Positions 25,951 to 35,140 of a DNA stretch of 46,415 nucleotides are shown here, one piece after another. Position 1 is the first letter of the stretch, and each line of letters opens with the position of its first letter. Under the pieces are notes generated by a model. It did no database searches. It was not told the origin of the DNA and worked only from the letters and a program-made list of their open reading frames with translations. Position numbers and translations under genes: made by a program. This DNA comes from Clostridia bacterium (GTDB lineage: Bacteria > Bacillota > Clostridia > Oscillospirales > Acutalibacteraceae). The stretch is from positions 1-46,415 of the forward strand of contig JAFNVC010000036.1 in the NCBI GenBank assembly GCA_017379935.1. The letters are read 5' to 3'.

Positions 25951-27222
25951 ATGAAAGCAGTTATTATGGCGGGCGGCTTCGGCAAGAGATTGCAGAAGCT
26001 CTCGGGTGACAGACCGAAGCCGATGGTGGAAATCAGCGGCAGACCCGTGCTCGAATATCAGATAGAAAACCTGCGCCGTTTCGGCATTACAGATATCATC
26101 ATCGTTGTGCATCATCTTAAGGATAAGATTATGCGCTATTTCGGTGACGGAACGCTGATGAATGTAAATATCAGCTATTACGAGGAGGAGTCACCCCTCG
26201 GCACGGCAGGTGCACTTTTCAAAATAAAGGATCAGCTCACGGACGATTTTCTGCTTATCAACGGCGACCTTATTTTCAGCGTTGATTTCAGCAGAATGAT
26301 TGAATTTCATAAAAGCCGCGATGCATTCGCAACGCTTTTTGTTCATCCCAATTCGCACCCGTATGACAGCGAGCTGGTTGTCTGCAATAAAGAAAATACC
26401 GTAACCGACTGGTTCAAAAATGACGGCCGCGGAAATTACGTAAACTGCGTTAACGCGGGTATTCACATTCTTTCAAAAAAGGTTCTCGATTACCCCCACA
26501 AGGAAGAAAAGCTCAACCTTCGTGCAGATGTGCTTGAGCCGCTTATCCCGACAGGCAGAATTTTCGCCTACCGCTCCGCTGAATACGTTAAGGATATGGG
26601 CACATCGGACAGGCTTCGTCACGTGACAGCGGACGTCGAAAAAGGAATCGTCCTCGGCAAACGCGCCGATAAGAAGCAGAAGGCGGTTTTCCTCGATCGC
26701 GACGGCACAATCAATAAATACAAGGGTTATATCACATCCCCGAATCAGCTCGAGCTGATAAACGGCGCCGCTGAAGCAATAAAGAAAATCAACCGCAGCG
26801 GCTATCTTGCGATAGTGGTAACGAATCAGCCGTCAATCGCGATGGGACGTATGTCCTACGCCGTGCTTGACGAAATCCACGCGAAGCTCGACACCCTCCT
26901 CGGCGAAGAGGGCGCGTATATTGATGCACTTTACTTCTGCCCGCACCATCCCGACAGCGGCTTTGAGGGTGAAATCAGTGAACTTAAGAAAAAATGCGAC
27001 TGCCGCAAGCCCTCGGGCGGTATGATAAAGCAGGCGGCAGAGGATTACAATATCGACCTTTCACGCTCGTTTATGGTCGGTGATTCCGAACGCGACGCGC
27101 TCGCAGGTATTGATGCGGGCTGTACTCCGATATTCCTGACAAGCAGTGACAATACACTGAGCGTAAGAAACGTAAAAAAATATAAATCGCTTGCAGATTT
27201 TGTAAAGAAAGAGATTGATTAA
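25951..27222 (+). CDS. Fused heptose-1-phosphate nucleotidyltransferase / GmhB-type heptose bisphosphatase
   Basis: A bifunctional protein of 423 residues from the ATG at 25951 (GGTGA upstream; the in-frame GTG at 25942 overlaps it). Residues 1-235 are a sugar-1-phosphate nucleotidyltransferase: MAGGFGKRLQ with DRPKPMVEI. They also have LINGDLIFSVDF and VNAGIHIL. Residues about 245-423 are a HAD phosphatase of the GmhB/histidinol type: FLDRDGTINKY, VVTNQPSIAMG, and a zinc loop with CPHHP...CDCRKPSGG. The last HAD motif is MVGDSERDALAGIDAG. In the D,D-heptose pathway the phosphatase (1,7-bisphosphate to 1-phosphate) and the nucleotidyltransferase (HddC, to GDP-heptose) act in succession. The neighbouring HddA kinase supports the assignment. 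Its TAA is directly followed by the next ATG. Confidence 0.85.
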   Translation: MKAVIMAGGFGKRLQKLSGDRPKPMVEISGRPVLEYQIENLRRFGITDIIIVVHHLKDKIMRYFGDGTLMNVNISYYEEESPLGTAGALFKIKDQLTDDFLLINGDLIFSVDFSRMIEFHKSRDAFATLFVHPNSHPYDSELVVCNKENTVTDWFKNDGRGNYVNCVNAGIHILSKKVLDYPHKEEKLNLRADVLEPLIPTGRIFAYRSAEYVKDMGTSDRLRHVTADVEKGIVLGKRADKKQKAVFLDRDGTINKYKGYITSPNQLELINGAAEAIKKINRSGYLAIVVTNQPSIAMGRMSYAVLDEIHAKLDTLLGEEGAYIDALYFCPHHPDSGFEGEISELKKKCDCRKPSGGMIKQAAEDYNIDLSRSFMVGDSERDALAGIDAGCTPIFLTSSDNTLSVRNVKKYKSLADFVKKEID

Positions 27223-28203
27223 ATGTTTACAACCAGAACACCCTTCAGAATGTCGTTCCTCGGCGGAGGAACTGATTTTCCTGCGTATTTCAACGAATAC
27301 GGCGGGTGTGTTCTGTCTGCAACCTTTAATAAATACTCCTACGTTACGGTAAGAAAGCTGCCGGCACTTTTCGATTATAAAAACCAATTTACATATTCCA
27401 AAATTGAGCGCTTCAACTCCCCCGACGAACTCGAGCATCCGCTCGTGAGGGAAGCGCTGAAATATATGAGCATCGACCGTATTCAGATAGCATACGATGC
27501 CGATCTGCCCGCAAGGTCAGGCATCGGCTCAAGCTCATCGTTCGCGGTAGGTCTTCTCAACGAGCTTCATATTCTTAAAGGAGAGCAGCTCGGCAAAATG
27601 GAGCTTGCAAAAGAGGCAATATACCTTGAGCGCGTGCTTTGCAACGAGGCAGGAGGCGTTCAGGATCAGCTCGCGGTAGCCTTCGGCGGACTTAACAGAA
27701 TCGACTTCACCGCAGACGGCTATTTAGTCAATCCGATTGACATTTCAGCTCAGAGAAAAACACAGTTCAATAAAAATCTTCTGCTTGTTTTCACGGGATT
27801 TTCGCATTTTTCGGGCGAGGTTGCCGTGACACAGCAGAACAATATACCCCAAAGACTCGCGGAGCTTCATGAGATGAAGAGCCTTGTTGCAGAGGGTGAA
27901 AAAATACTCACGTCAGGCACAGACCTTGATGAATTCGGCAGACTTCTTGACTACACCTGGCAGTTAAAGCGTACGCTTTCTGACAGGATAAGCACGCGTG
28001 AGATTGATGAAATCTACGAAAGTTCAAAAAAAGCCGGTGCTATCGGCGGAAAAATCCTCGGCGCGGGCAGCGGCGGATTTATGCTGCTTTACGTCCCCGA
28101 GGACAGACAGCAGAACGTGCTGAAGCTGTTTGAGGAATCCAAAATTATTCCCTTTGAATTTGAGGAAGACGGCACAAAACTGATTTACGGCGGAGGTAAA
28201 TAA
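27223..28203 (+). CDS. hddA: D-glycero-alpha-D-manno-heptose-7-phosphate kinase (HddA-like GHMP kinase)
   Basis: A 326-residue GHMP kinase. The N-terminus has TPFRMSFLGGGTDFPAY, the HddA-type substrate motif. The ATP motif is PARSGIGSSSSFAVGLL near residue 92, and the C-terminal glycine motif is GGKILGAGSGGFMLLYV. This N-terminal GGGTDFP wording is typical of heptose-7-phosphate kinases as opposed to galactokinases. The enzyme would make heptose-1,7-bisphosphate, the substrate of the upstream GmhB domain. ATG immediately follows the preceding stop. No gmhA isomerase is in the window, so it must be elsewhere. Confidence 0.85.
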   Translation: MFTTRTPFRMSFLGGGTDFPAYFNEYGGCVLSATFNKYSYVTVRKLPALFDYKNQFTYSKIERFNSPDELEHPLVREALKYMSIDRIQIAYDADLPARSGIGSSSSFAVGLLNELHILKGEQLGKMELAKEAIYLERVLCNEAGGVQDQLAVAFGGLNRIDFTADGYLVNPIDISAQRKTQFNKNLLLVFTGFSHFSGEVAVTQQNNIPQRLAELHEMKSLVAEGEKILTSGTDLDEFGRLLDYTWQLKRTLSDRISTREIDEIYESSKKAGAIGGKILGAGSGGFMLLYVPEDRQQNVLKLFEESKIIPFEFEEDGTKLIYGGGK

Positions 28204-28204
28204 A

Positions 28205-29137
28205 ATGAAAATTGCAATTACAGGAGGCGCGGGCTATATCGGCAGTGTGCTTGTCCCCGAGCTTCTGAAGCTCGGCCATATGGTCAGCGTGCTTGATAAC
28301 TTTTATTTCGGCCAGACATCGCTTCTCGACTGCTGTGCCGATAAGAATTTTTCCGTAATCCGCGGTGATGCGCGCGACAAAGACACGCTCGCAAAATTCA
28401 TCGACGGTGCGGATTTCATCATTCCGCTCGCGGCGCTTGTCGGCTTTCCGCTTTGCGATTACGACAAAATCGCGGCAAAAACAACAAATCTCGATGCAAT
28501 CCTCACTCTTCTTGAAATAAGAAGGCCTGAGCAGAAAATTATCTTCCCCTGTACTAACAGCGGCTACGGCACATCCGACGGCAGCATCTACTGCACGGAG
28601 GAAACACCGCTTAATCCTATCTCACTTTACGGCACAACGAAGGCAGAGGCCGAAAAAGCCATACTTGAGGCAGGCAATTCGCTGACCTTCCGCTTTGCCA
28701 CCGTTTTCGGCGCATCGCCGAGAATGAGGCTTGACCTTCTCGTCAACGATTTCGTTTACCGTGCAGTCAACGACAGGACGATGATTATTTTCGAGGGACA
28801 TTTCAAACGCAACTTTATCCATATCCGCGATGTTGTCGGCGCTTATATCCACGCTATAAATAACTTTGAGGCAATGAAGGGCAAGGCTTACAACTGCGGA
28901 CTTTCCGACGCCAACCTTTCAAAAATCGAGCTGTGCGAAAAAATCAAAGCACACCTTCCGCAGTTCACCTTCTTCGAGTCTGAAATCAATTCCGATCCCG
29001 ACAAGAGAAACTATATCGTCTCCAACGAGAGACTCGAAAGCACAGGCTGGAAGCCCAAATACAGCCTCGATGACGGAATCGAGGAGCTTATCAGAACCTA
29101 TTCGATTATCAAAAATAACTCTTACGCTAATATTTAA
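28205..29137 (+). CDS. NAD-dependent epimerase/dehydratase
   Basis: A 310-residue extended SDR. It has [13 protein letters not shown] at residues 4-16, a DNFYFG segment, PCTNSGYGTSDG near 120, and YGTTKAEAEKA with the Tyr-x3-Lys pair near 143. The C-terminal GWKPKYSLDDGIEELI is as in GalE/Gmd-like enzymes. It starts one base after the hddA stop. In the operon it likely oxidises, epimerises or dehydrates the nucleotide-activated heptose. Whether it is a 4-epimerase or a 4,6-dehydratase is not decidable from motifs. Confidence 0.78.
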   Translation: MKIAITGGAGYIGSVLVPELLKLGHMVSVLDNFYFGQTSLLDCCADKNFSVIRGDARDKDTLAKFIDGADFIIPLAALVGFPLCDYDKIAAKTTNLDAILTLLEIRRPEQKIIFPCTNSGYGTSDGSIYCTEETPLNPISLYGTTKAEAEKAILEAGNSLTFRFATVFGASPRMRLDLLVNDFVYRAVNDRTMIIFEGHFKRNFIHIRDVVGAYIHAINNFEAMKGKAYNCGLSDANLSKIELCEKIKAHLPQFTFFESEINSDPDKRNYIVSNERLESTGWKPKYSLDDGIEELIRTYSIIKNNSYANI

Positions 29138-29146
29138 GGTGAGATT

Positions 29147-29518
29147 ATGCTCGAAATATTAAAACCCGATTTTGAATTCAATGATGAGCGCGGACGGCTG
29201 ATGCAGCTTATACACGGCGACTGCGCTCAGGTGAATTTTGTCACATCAAAGCCATCCAGCCTTCGTGGAGGTCATTACCACAAGCAAAACCGCGAGATTT
29301 TTTTCATCATCGACGGCGAGGTTGAGGTGACCGTCAAAAAGGACGGCAGAAAAGAAGTATATCACTTCAGCAACGGAGATATGTTCGCAATAAACAAAAA
29401 CGTTATCCATTATTTTGACTATAAAAAGGAGTCATCGCTGATTGTAGTTTACGACAAGGGCGTTGAAAACTCTGACGGCACAAAAGATATTTACCCTGAG
29501 GAGACGGCAGATGCTTAA
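29147..29518 (+). CDS. Cupin, sugar-nucleotide epimerase/isomerase-like
   Basis: A 123-residue single-domain cupin. The cupin motif HYHKQNREIFFIIDGE follows HxH-x4-E-x6-G (about residues 45-60). The second motif is in FAINKNVIHYF. The start FNDERGRLMQL is like RmlC/FdtA-type keto-sugar epimerases and isomerases. Such cupins act on 4-keto sugar nucleotides made by dehydratases, which fits the preceding SDR. The last codons overlap the next gene by 8 bases. Confidence 0.72.
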   Translation: MLEILKPDFEFNDERGRLMQLIHGDCAQVNFVTSKPSSLRGGHYHKQNREIFFIIDGEVEVTVKKDGRKEVYHFSNGDMFAINKNVIHYFDYKKESSLIVVYDKGVENSDGTKDIYPEETADA

Positions 29519-30659
29519 AAAGGCTTTTGAAAAAACTAAATATGAGCTCTGCATACTTGTCTTTCTGCTCTTGCAGGTGTTTGCCTTCACTCCGCCGACC
29601 GACGGGATGACGGTATGGCAGATGCTGACCTACCTCGGCGATTACAGCCACGGATATATGCCGCGAGCCTTCCTCGGCGAGGTTATCTCGTGGTTCACTC
29701 CGACTGTTTCGCTTGAGCTTTTATGGGTAATGTCCGTTGCAGTCATCGTTATTATGAGCATTACGATAGCCTTACTCTGCGGTCAGATTATAAAAAAGGC
29801 AGAAAATAAATCAGCGGTCGTTTCCGTTATCGCGGTTATGCTGCTCTCCCCGATTTTCATGCCTCTTTTTTCAAGCTGGCTCGGCATCGTTGATATCTAC
29901 CTCATCACGCTTACGCTTTTTGCATTCATCCTCAACGAGAACAGATTCCTGCGTTATCTCGTGCCCGTAATTATGCCCATCTGTGTTGCGATTCACCACG
30001 CATATATGTTCCTTTATATGGTGCCGCTTGCAATCGCGTTGCTTTACGATTGCATCAGAAACAAAAAATATATCCGCGACGGCATTTTCTGCGGTATCAC
30101 ATACATTTCGTTGATTGCTTTTGCGCTGTTCACGGTTATGAACAGGACGGCATCGGGCTTCGGTTCCTTGGACGAAATGATTGATTTTATGATAAACAAG
30201 GCGGATTTCGCCCTTAACAAAGATTGGCTCGCCACACTCGTCCCGAACGAATATTTCACGGGCACCGATTATGTTGCAAACACAATCACGAAGATGATGT
30301 CGCCCGCAAATCTGCTCGGAATTATCGTTGTTTTCTCCCCCGTTTTCGTCACCCTTGCTTACGGCTGGATAAAGGCGATAAAGCACAGCGATAAAAAAGA
30401 AGAGAGGCTTGTCCTCTCCCTTTGTCTTATTCATCCGCTGTCCGCCGTTCCCGCCTACGTTTTCGGTCTGAACTGGAACCGCTGGACATCCGCAATAATC
30501 ACAAGCCAGTGCATACTTTATCTTTTTATGCTTTACAGAAAAAACAATTCCGTTTCCCTTGCGGTGAACGAAATTGTCGGAAAATATAAAAAGCATTTTA
30601 TCATCGTCGTTTTCTACCTTATTTACTACGCTTCCTTTGCGAAGCTTTTAGGAATTTAA
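29511..30659 (+). CDS. Polytopic membrane protein of the heptose operon
   Basis: 382 residues from the ATG at 29511, which overlaps the cupin stop (ATGCTTAA) and has GAGGAG upstream. Starting at the in-frame ATG 29463 would place 16 basic residues over the cupin and is less likely. About 9-10 hydrophobic segments are visible, for example CILVFLLLQVFAF, MSVAVIVIMSITIALLC, and IIVVFSPVFVTLAYGW. The loop WQMLTYLGDYSHGYMPRAFLGE after the first segment resembles the D-Y-x-x-G-x-x-x-R-x-x-x-G loop of uncharacterised glycan-locus membrane proteins. It could be a polymerase or a GT-C-like transferase using a lipid-linked heptose donor. Function is inferred only from context. Confidence 0.7.
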   Translation: MLKKAFEKTKYELCILVFLLLQVFAFTPPTDGMTVWQMLTYLGDYSHGYMPRAFLGEVISWFTPTVSLELLWVMSVAVIVIMSITIALLCGQIIKKAENKSAVVSVIAVMLLSPIFMPLFSSWLGIVDIYLITLTLFAFILNENRFLRYLVPVIMPICVAIHHAYMFLYMVPLAIALLYDCIRNKKYIRDGIFCGITYISLIAFALFTVMNRTASGFGSLDEMIDFMINKADFALNKDWLATLVPNEYFTGTDYVANTITKMMSPANLLGIIVVFSPVFVTLAYGWIKAIKHSDKKEERLVLSLCLIHPLSAVPAYVFGLNWNRWTSAIITSQCILYLFMLYRKNNSVSLAVNEIVGKYKKHFIIVVFYLIYYASFAKLLGI

Positions 30660-30660
30660 A

Positions 30661-31596
30661 ATGAACATCAAGGCTTTATCAGACAAAAACAAATATGCGC
30701 TTTCCGCCTTCGTTCTGCTTGCAGGCTTAACGCTGATTTACGACGGCTTTACAAGTGCGCCGTTATTCGCGTGCAGACTTTTGCTGTGCGCCACCGCCTC
30801 ATTGTTTTTGTCGCCCGCTCTGACGAAGGAAGTAAAAACAGAAAAGGCGATTTTCCCTGCATTTTCCATAGTAAGTCTCATATCATGCAACGTGATTTTC
30901 TTGACGGCAGACGTGCATATCCTTCTCTCGCTTTCAGCTTTCTTCCTCGCGTTATTCTTCAGCTCAAAGCAGAAAGTTTTAACCCCGATTTTTGCAGGGC
31001 TTTGCGTACTTGCACAACCGCTGACATTGCTCTCCCTCGTGCCGACGGTCGTTACTGTTCAGCTTGCAAAAAAGCAGAAGCTTTTCGCTGTTATCAGCGC
31101 GGTAATCGGAGGTGCGGCTTTTGTTGTAACAAAGCTTCTTGAAAGCATTGATTTTTACGCTGACCAGTTCAGCTCATACTATCTTTCACTGCACATCTTT
31201 CATCTTTCAACAACTCACAAGGAAATTCTCGGGCAGTATTTACTGTGCAGTATTCCGCTTATGCTCATCGGTGCCGTTTATCTCGTAAAAGCACTCATAA
31301 ACGGCAAAAAAACAATCAGCATTTCACTGTTGATTGCCGTTTTTCTTGCATTTTTCGGATTTATGCTGAGCAAAAATATTCAGACTGTGATTATGATTAC
31401 GGTTCCGCTTTTCGCCGCTGTTGTTGCAATTAACGATAAGACGTGCGAGGAAATCAGCCGATTTTTTGCAAAGCATATATTCTTGTTTATGCTTGCCGTA
31501 GCTTTCGTCGCAGGCGTACCGATGCTCCTCGGAACACTGCCGTATGATTCAGAGCTGTTTTCAAAAGCAACATTTATAATTTTCAGAGAACAATAA
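30661..31596 (+). CDS. Polytopic membrane protein of the heptose operon
   Basis: A 311-residue membrane protein with about 8-9 hydrophobic helices (ALSAFVLLAGLTLIY; LLCATASLFLSPAL; YLLCSIPLMLIGAVYLV; FLMLAVAFVAGVPMLLG). It is basic between helices and has few conserved polar motifs. It starts one base after the preceding stop, so it is translationally coupled and is the last gene before a terminator. I do not recognise a family. It may be the partner of the neighbouring membrane protein in glycan transfer or export. Confidence 0.68.
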   Translation: MNIKALSDKNKYALSAFVLLAGLTLIYDGFTSAPLFACRLLLCATASLFLSPALTKEVKTEKAIFPAFSIVSLISCNVIFLTADVHILLSLSAFFLALFFSSKQKVLTPIFAGLCVLAQPLTLLSLVPTVVTVQLAKKQKLFAVISAVIGGAAFVVTKLLESIDFYADQFSSYYLSLHIFHLSTTHKEILGQYLLCSIPLMLIGAVYLVKALINGKKTISISLLIAVFLAFFGFMLSKNIQTVIMITVPLFAAVVAINDKTCEEISRFFAKHIFLFMLAVAFVAGVPMLLGTLPYDSELFSKATFIIFREQ

Positions 31597-31601
31597 ACAA
31601 C

Positions 31602-31636
31602 AGGCTGTAAAACTCCCGTTTTACAGCCTTTATTTT
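31602..31636. terminator. Terminator of the heptose operon
   Basis: AGGCTGTAAAAC-TCCC-GTTTTACAGCCT, a 12-bp stem followed by TTATTTTTATT on the plus strand. It is also convergent with the clpC stop at 31636. Confidence 0.85.
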
Positions 31637-34083
31637 TATTCGGATGTGAATACAAATTGGTCTTCACTATACCTGCAGGTGTATTTCTCACCTGCTTTTA
31701 TTTTGCCTTCAAGCATTTCTTCACTCAGCTTATCCTCAATCTGCGATTGGATTGCGCGCTTCAGCGGTCGCGCACCGTAGACGGGATCAAAGCCCTCATC
31801 GGCAATTTTTCCGATTGTAGATTCGTCAAAATCAAGCTCTATTCCCATTTCGCCAACGCGCTTTGTAAGAATTGAGAGAAGTCTTTTTGCAATCTCTTTT
31901 ATATCGTCCTTTTTAAGCTGTTCAAAGACGATGATATCATCAACACGGTTAAGAAATTCGGGACGGAAGCACTTTTTCAGCTCGCCCATTACCGCCTCGC
32001 GGATCGCCGTCTGACTCATCACACCGCCGTTTTCATCGGCAGTAAAGCCGAGAGCCTTTGCGCCCGTGTTACTGATAAGCTTTGCGCCTACGTTGGAGGT
32101 CATAATCACGATGCTGTTCTTGAAATCGACCTTTCTTCCCTGCGAATCGGTCAGCACACCGTCATCAAGAATCTGCAGAAGCATATTGAAAACATCGGGA
32201 TGCGCCTTTTCGATTTCATCAAAGAGAACCACACTGTAAGGCTTACGGCGGATTTTCTCCGTCAGCTGACCACCCTCGTCGTAGCCGACATAGCCCGGAG
32301 GTGAGCCTACAAGGCGCGAGGTATTGTGCTTCTCCATATATTCGGACATATCAAGACGAATCATTGCGTTCTCGTCACCGAAAAGCGTTGCGGCAAGGGT
32401 TTTACAAAGCTCGGTTTTACCGACACCCGTAGGACCAAGGAAAATAAATGAGCCCGTCGGACGGTTGGGATCCTTGAGTCCCACTCTGCCGCGGCGGATA
32501 GCTTTTGCAACTGCCGTGACCGCCGTATCCTGACCGACGATGCGTCGGTGAAGCTCATCCTCCATATTAAGAAGCCGCTGACTTTCCTCCTGAGTCAGCT
32601 GAACGACGGGAATGTGCGTCCATTCGGAGACTATTGCCGCAATTTCGTCAGGAGTGACCTCTCCGTTCGTTTCCGTGTTCTGCCTTTTCCAGTCCTCCTT
32701 AAGCTCGGCAAGCTTTGTCTGAATGCCCTTCTCCTCATCGCGCAGGGCAGCAGCACGCTCGAAATCCTGTCCGTTGACGGCAGATTGCTTTTCTTCGGCA
32801 ATATGCTTTAATTTTTCTTCAAGCTCGCGCACCTCCTCGGGCGGAGTGTATGCACGGAGCCGTACCTTCGACGCCGCTTCGTCAACAAGGTCAATCGCCT
32901 TATCGGGAAGGAAGCGGTCACCGATATATCGCGCAGACATTTTTACCGCAGCAGCAATTGCCTCATCGGTGATTTTCACCTTGTGATGCGCCTCATATTT
33001 ATCGCGCAGCCCCTTGAGTATTTCTACCGCCTCCTCCTGACTCGGCTCGCCGACAACTACGGGCTGAAAGCGTCGCTCGAGTGCAGAATCCTTCTCGATA
33101 TTTTTGCGGTATTCCTCAAGCGTTGTTGCACCGATAACCTGCATTTCTCCTCGGGCAAGGGCAGGCTTAAGGATATTCGCGGCATCCACCGCGCCCTCGG
33201 CCGAGCCTGCACCGATGAGTGTATGCACCTCGTCGATAAAGAGGATGATATTCGTCGCCTTCGACACCTCGTCAATTGCCGATTTGATGCGCTCCTCGAA
33301 GTCACCGCGGTATTTTGTGCCTGCAACCATACCGGTCAGGTCAAGGGCAATAATTCTTTTATCGCGCAGAAGCTCGGGCACCTCTCCCGAAGAAATTTTG
33401 AGCGCGAGTCCCTCTGCAATTGCGGTTTTGCCGACACCCGGCTCACCGATAAGGCAGGGATTATTCTTTGTCCGACGGCTTAAAATCTGAATAACACGGT
33501 CGATTTCCTTCTGTCTGCCGATCACGGGATCGATCTTGCCCTGCTTTGCAATCTGAGTCAGGTCTCTGCCGAACTGATCGAGCGTAGGCGTTTCTGCACT
33601 CTTTGTATTCTTTTGCGCCGATTTCGTCTGCGATGAGCTTTGCGTGCTAGTAAAGGTACGGACAATCTCGTTTGCGACGTCGTTCGCATTAACACCAAGC
33701 TCCTCGAGCAGACTGACGCCAAAGCAGCTCGTATCGCGCACAAGCGAAAGTAATATATGCTCCGTGCCGACAAAGCTCTGACCCATTCCCCTTGCCGCCG
33801 TAACCGCGGTTTCGATAATATTCTTGCTCCTGGGTGTAAAATCGTTCGGAGAAAGCACCGTCGGCGTACCGATGCCGACACTCGTTCGGATTGCATTTTC
33901 GATGCCGTCCGCACTCACGCCCTTTGAAGCGAGCGCCGTTGCAGCAATGCTGGAATCCGACGCAACAAGTCCGTAGAGCAGATGCTCACTGCCGATATAG
34001 GTGTGGCCGAGATTTTCGGCAAAGCTTATTGCCGAATTGAGCGCGATGTTTGCCTTCTGTGTAAAGCCTGTGAATTTATACAT
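31636..34083 (-). CDS. clpC: ATP-dependent Clp protease ATPase ClpC
   Basis: A Hsp100 unfoldase of 815 residues that feeds ClpP and recognises arginine-phosphorylated proteins. The Clp_N repeats open with [15 protein letters not shown] and [13 protein letters not shown]. The first AAA+ domain has [18 protein letters not shown]. The central M region has a UVR-like motif ([16 protein letters not shown]). The second AAA+ domain has [19 protein letters not shown] and [11 protein letters not shown]. The second ATG (34083) is preferred because GGGAGG lies 8 bases upstream; the first ATG (34089) is only 2 bases from it. It is the last cistron of the CtsR operon, separated from mcsB by a terminator-like hairpin. 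Confidence 0.97.
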   Translation of the reverse strand: MYKFTGFTQKANIALNSAISFAENLGHTYIGSEHLLYGLVASDSSIAATALASKGVSADGIENAIRTSVGIGTPTVLSPNDFTPRSKNIIETAVTAARGMGQSFVGTEHILLSLVRDTSCFGVSLLEELGVNANDVANEIVRTFTSTQSSSQTKSAQKNTKSAETPTLDQFGRDLTQIAKQGKIDPVIGRQKEIDRVIQILSRRTKNNPCLIGEPGVGKTAIAEGLALKISSGEVPELLRDKRIIALDLTGMVAGTKYRGDFEERIKSAIDEVSKATNIILFIDEVHTLIGAGSAEGAVDAANILKPALARGEMQVIGATTLEEYRKNIEKDSALERRFQPVVVGEPSQEEAVEILKGLRDKYEAHHKVKITDEAIAAAVKMSARYIGDRFLPDKAIDLVDEAASKVRLRAYTPPEEVRELEEKLKHIAEEKQSAVNGQDFERAAALRDEEKGIQTKLAELKEDWKRQNTETNGEVTPDEIAAIVSEWTHIPVVQLTQEESQRLLNMEDELHRRIVGQDTAVTAVAKAIRRGRVGLKDPNRPTGSFIFLGPTGVGKTELCKTLAATLFGDENAMIRLDMSEYMEKHNTSRLVGSPPGYVGYDEGGQLTEKIRRKPYSVVLFDEIEKAHPDVFNMLLQILDDGVLTDSQGRKVDFKNSIVIMTSNVGAKLISNTGAKALGFTADENGGVMSQTAIREAVMGELKKCFRPEFLNRVDDIIVFEQLKKDDIKEIAKRLLSILTKRVGEMGIELDFDESTIGKIADEGFDPVYGARPLKRAIQSQIEDKLSEEMLEGKIKAGEKYTCRYSEDQFVFTSE

Positions 34084-34098
34084 TTTCATTTCCTCCCA

Positions 34099-34127
34099 AT
34101 AAAAAAGCTCCGTAAAAACGGAGCTTT
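34099..34127 (-). terminator. Terminator-like hairpin inside the ctsR operon, ahead of clpC
   Basis: Minus strand AAAGCTCCGT-TTTT-ACGGAGCTTT (34127-34104) is a 10-bp stem followed by TTT A TT. It lies 6 bases after the mcsB stop and about 10 bases before the clpC ribosome binding site. No room exists for a separate promoter between them, so it may tune clpC relative to mcsAB. Confidence 0.7.
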
Positions 34128-34132
34128 AAATC

Positions 34133-35140
34133 TTATTCCAATGCCTCTCTTACCCATATTGCACGGAGAATATCTCTCTGCTGTGACGAAAGCTCCTTGC
34201 CCTCGGCGGCGTTGATCGTTGCCGGCTGAACACGGATTGTCAGCTCATTGAGCTTTGCAATATCGTAATCGATAGCCTTATTAGAGATACCCATTCTGAC
34301 AAGTGACGAAAGCTCCATAAACTCGTCACCGCTGAGTACCCTTGCGTTTTTGAGTATGCCCCATGCGCGGAAGATTCTGTCCTCCTCGACGGGATTTTCG
34401 ATAAGCTTTTCTGCCGCCGCCCTTTCCTGCGCGACGAGCTGAAGTGTGATTGACTGAAGATTGTTGAGCGCAGACTCCTCGGAAATTCCGAGCGTAATCT
34501 GGTTGCTCAGCTGATAAACATCGCCTCTGGGTGAGCTTCCTTCGCCATAAGCGCCGCGGATAACAAGGCCGAGCTTTGATACGGTTGAAGCAAGCTTTCC
34601 GATCTGTCCGCAGCGCGTAAGTGCAGGCAGATGAAGCATAACCGATGCTCTCATTGCCGTACCGAGATTGGTCGGACACTGGGTGAGATAACCGATTCTG
34701 TCATCATAAGCATAGTTAAGCTTCGACGAAATTATGTTGTCGATTTTATCAGCAACGCTGAAAGCCTCCTTGAGTGCGAGTCCTGACATCATAACCTGCA
34801 GACGGATATGATCCTCCTCGCAGAGCATAATGCTAACCGCCTCATCATCAGTAAGAAGAAGTGCTCTTCCTGCACGGTCGGATGCGAACTCGGGACTGAT
34901 AAGATGTCTCTCGGCGAGCGAAACCGCCTGAGCGCGTGTAAAATCCTTCATCTGAGTGTAGCCGAAGCCCCAGCTGTCATCAGAAAGGATTGCATTTTTG
35001 ATTTCCTCACAAACCTTTTCCTTACCCTTGACCGTCAGACGGCACGGGAAGGGATAATCCTCAAGGTTTCTTGCAAGACGGACACGGGTGCTGATGACGA
35101 TATCACCCTCGTTGCCGTTTTCAACATACCACTTATTCAT
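34133..35140 (-). CDS. mcsB: Protein arginine kinase McsB
   Basis: A 335-residue kinase that phosphorylates arginine on CtsR and aberrant proteins, marking them for ClpCP. The phosphagen-kinase catalytic domain has ISTRVRLARNLEDYPF near the N-terminus. CPTNLGTAMRASVMLHLPAL (about residues 178-197) carries the conserved cysteine loop. The C-terminal RDILRA matches the RDxxRA phosphoarginine pocket known from McsB. It overlaps mcsA by 8 bases, which suggests translational coupling of activator and kinase. The ATG lies within the end of mcsA. Confidence 0.96.
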   Translation of the reverse strand: MNKWYVENGNEGDIVISTRVRLARNLEDYPFPCRLTVKGKEKVCEEIKNAILSDDSWGFGYTQMKDFTRAQAVSLAERHLISPEFASDRAGRALLLTDDEAVSIMLCEEDHIRLQVMMSGLALKEAFSVADKIDNIISSKLNYAYDDRIGYLTQCPTNLGTAMRASVMLHLPALTRCGQIGKLASTVSKLGLVIRGAYGEGSSPRGDVYQLSNQITLGISEESALNNLQSITLQLVAQERAAAEKLIENPVEEDRIFRAWGILKNARVLSGDEFMELSSLVRMGISNKAIDYDIAKLNELTIRVQPATINAAEGKELSSQQRDILRAIWVREALE

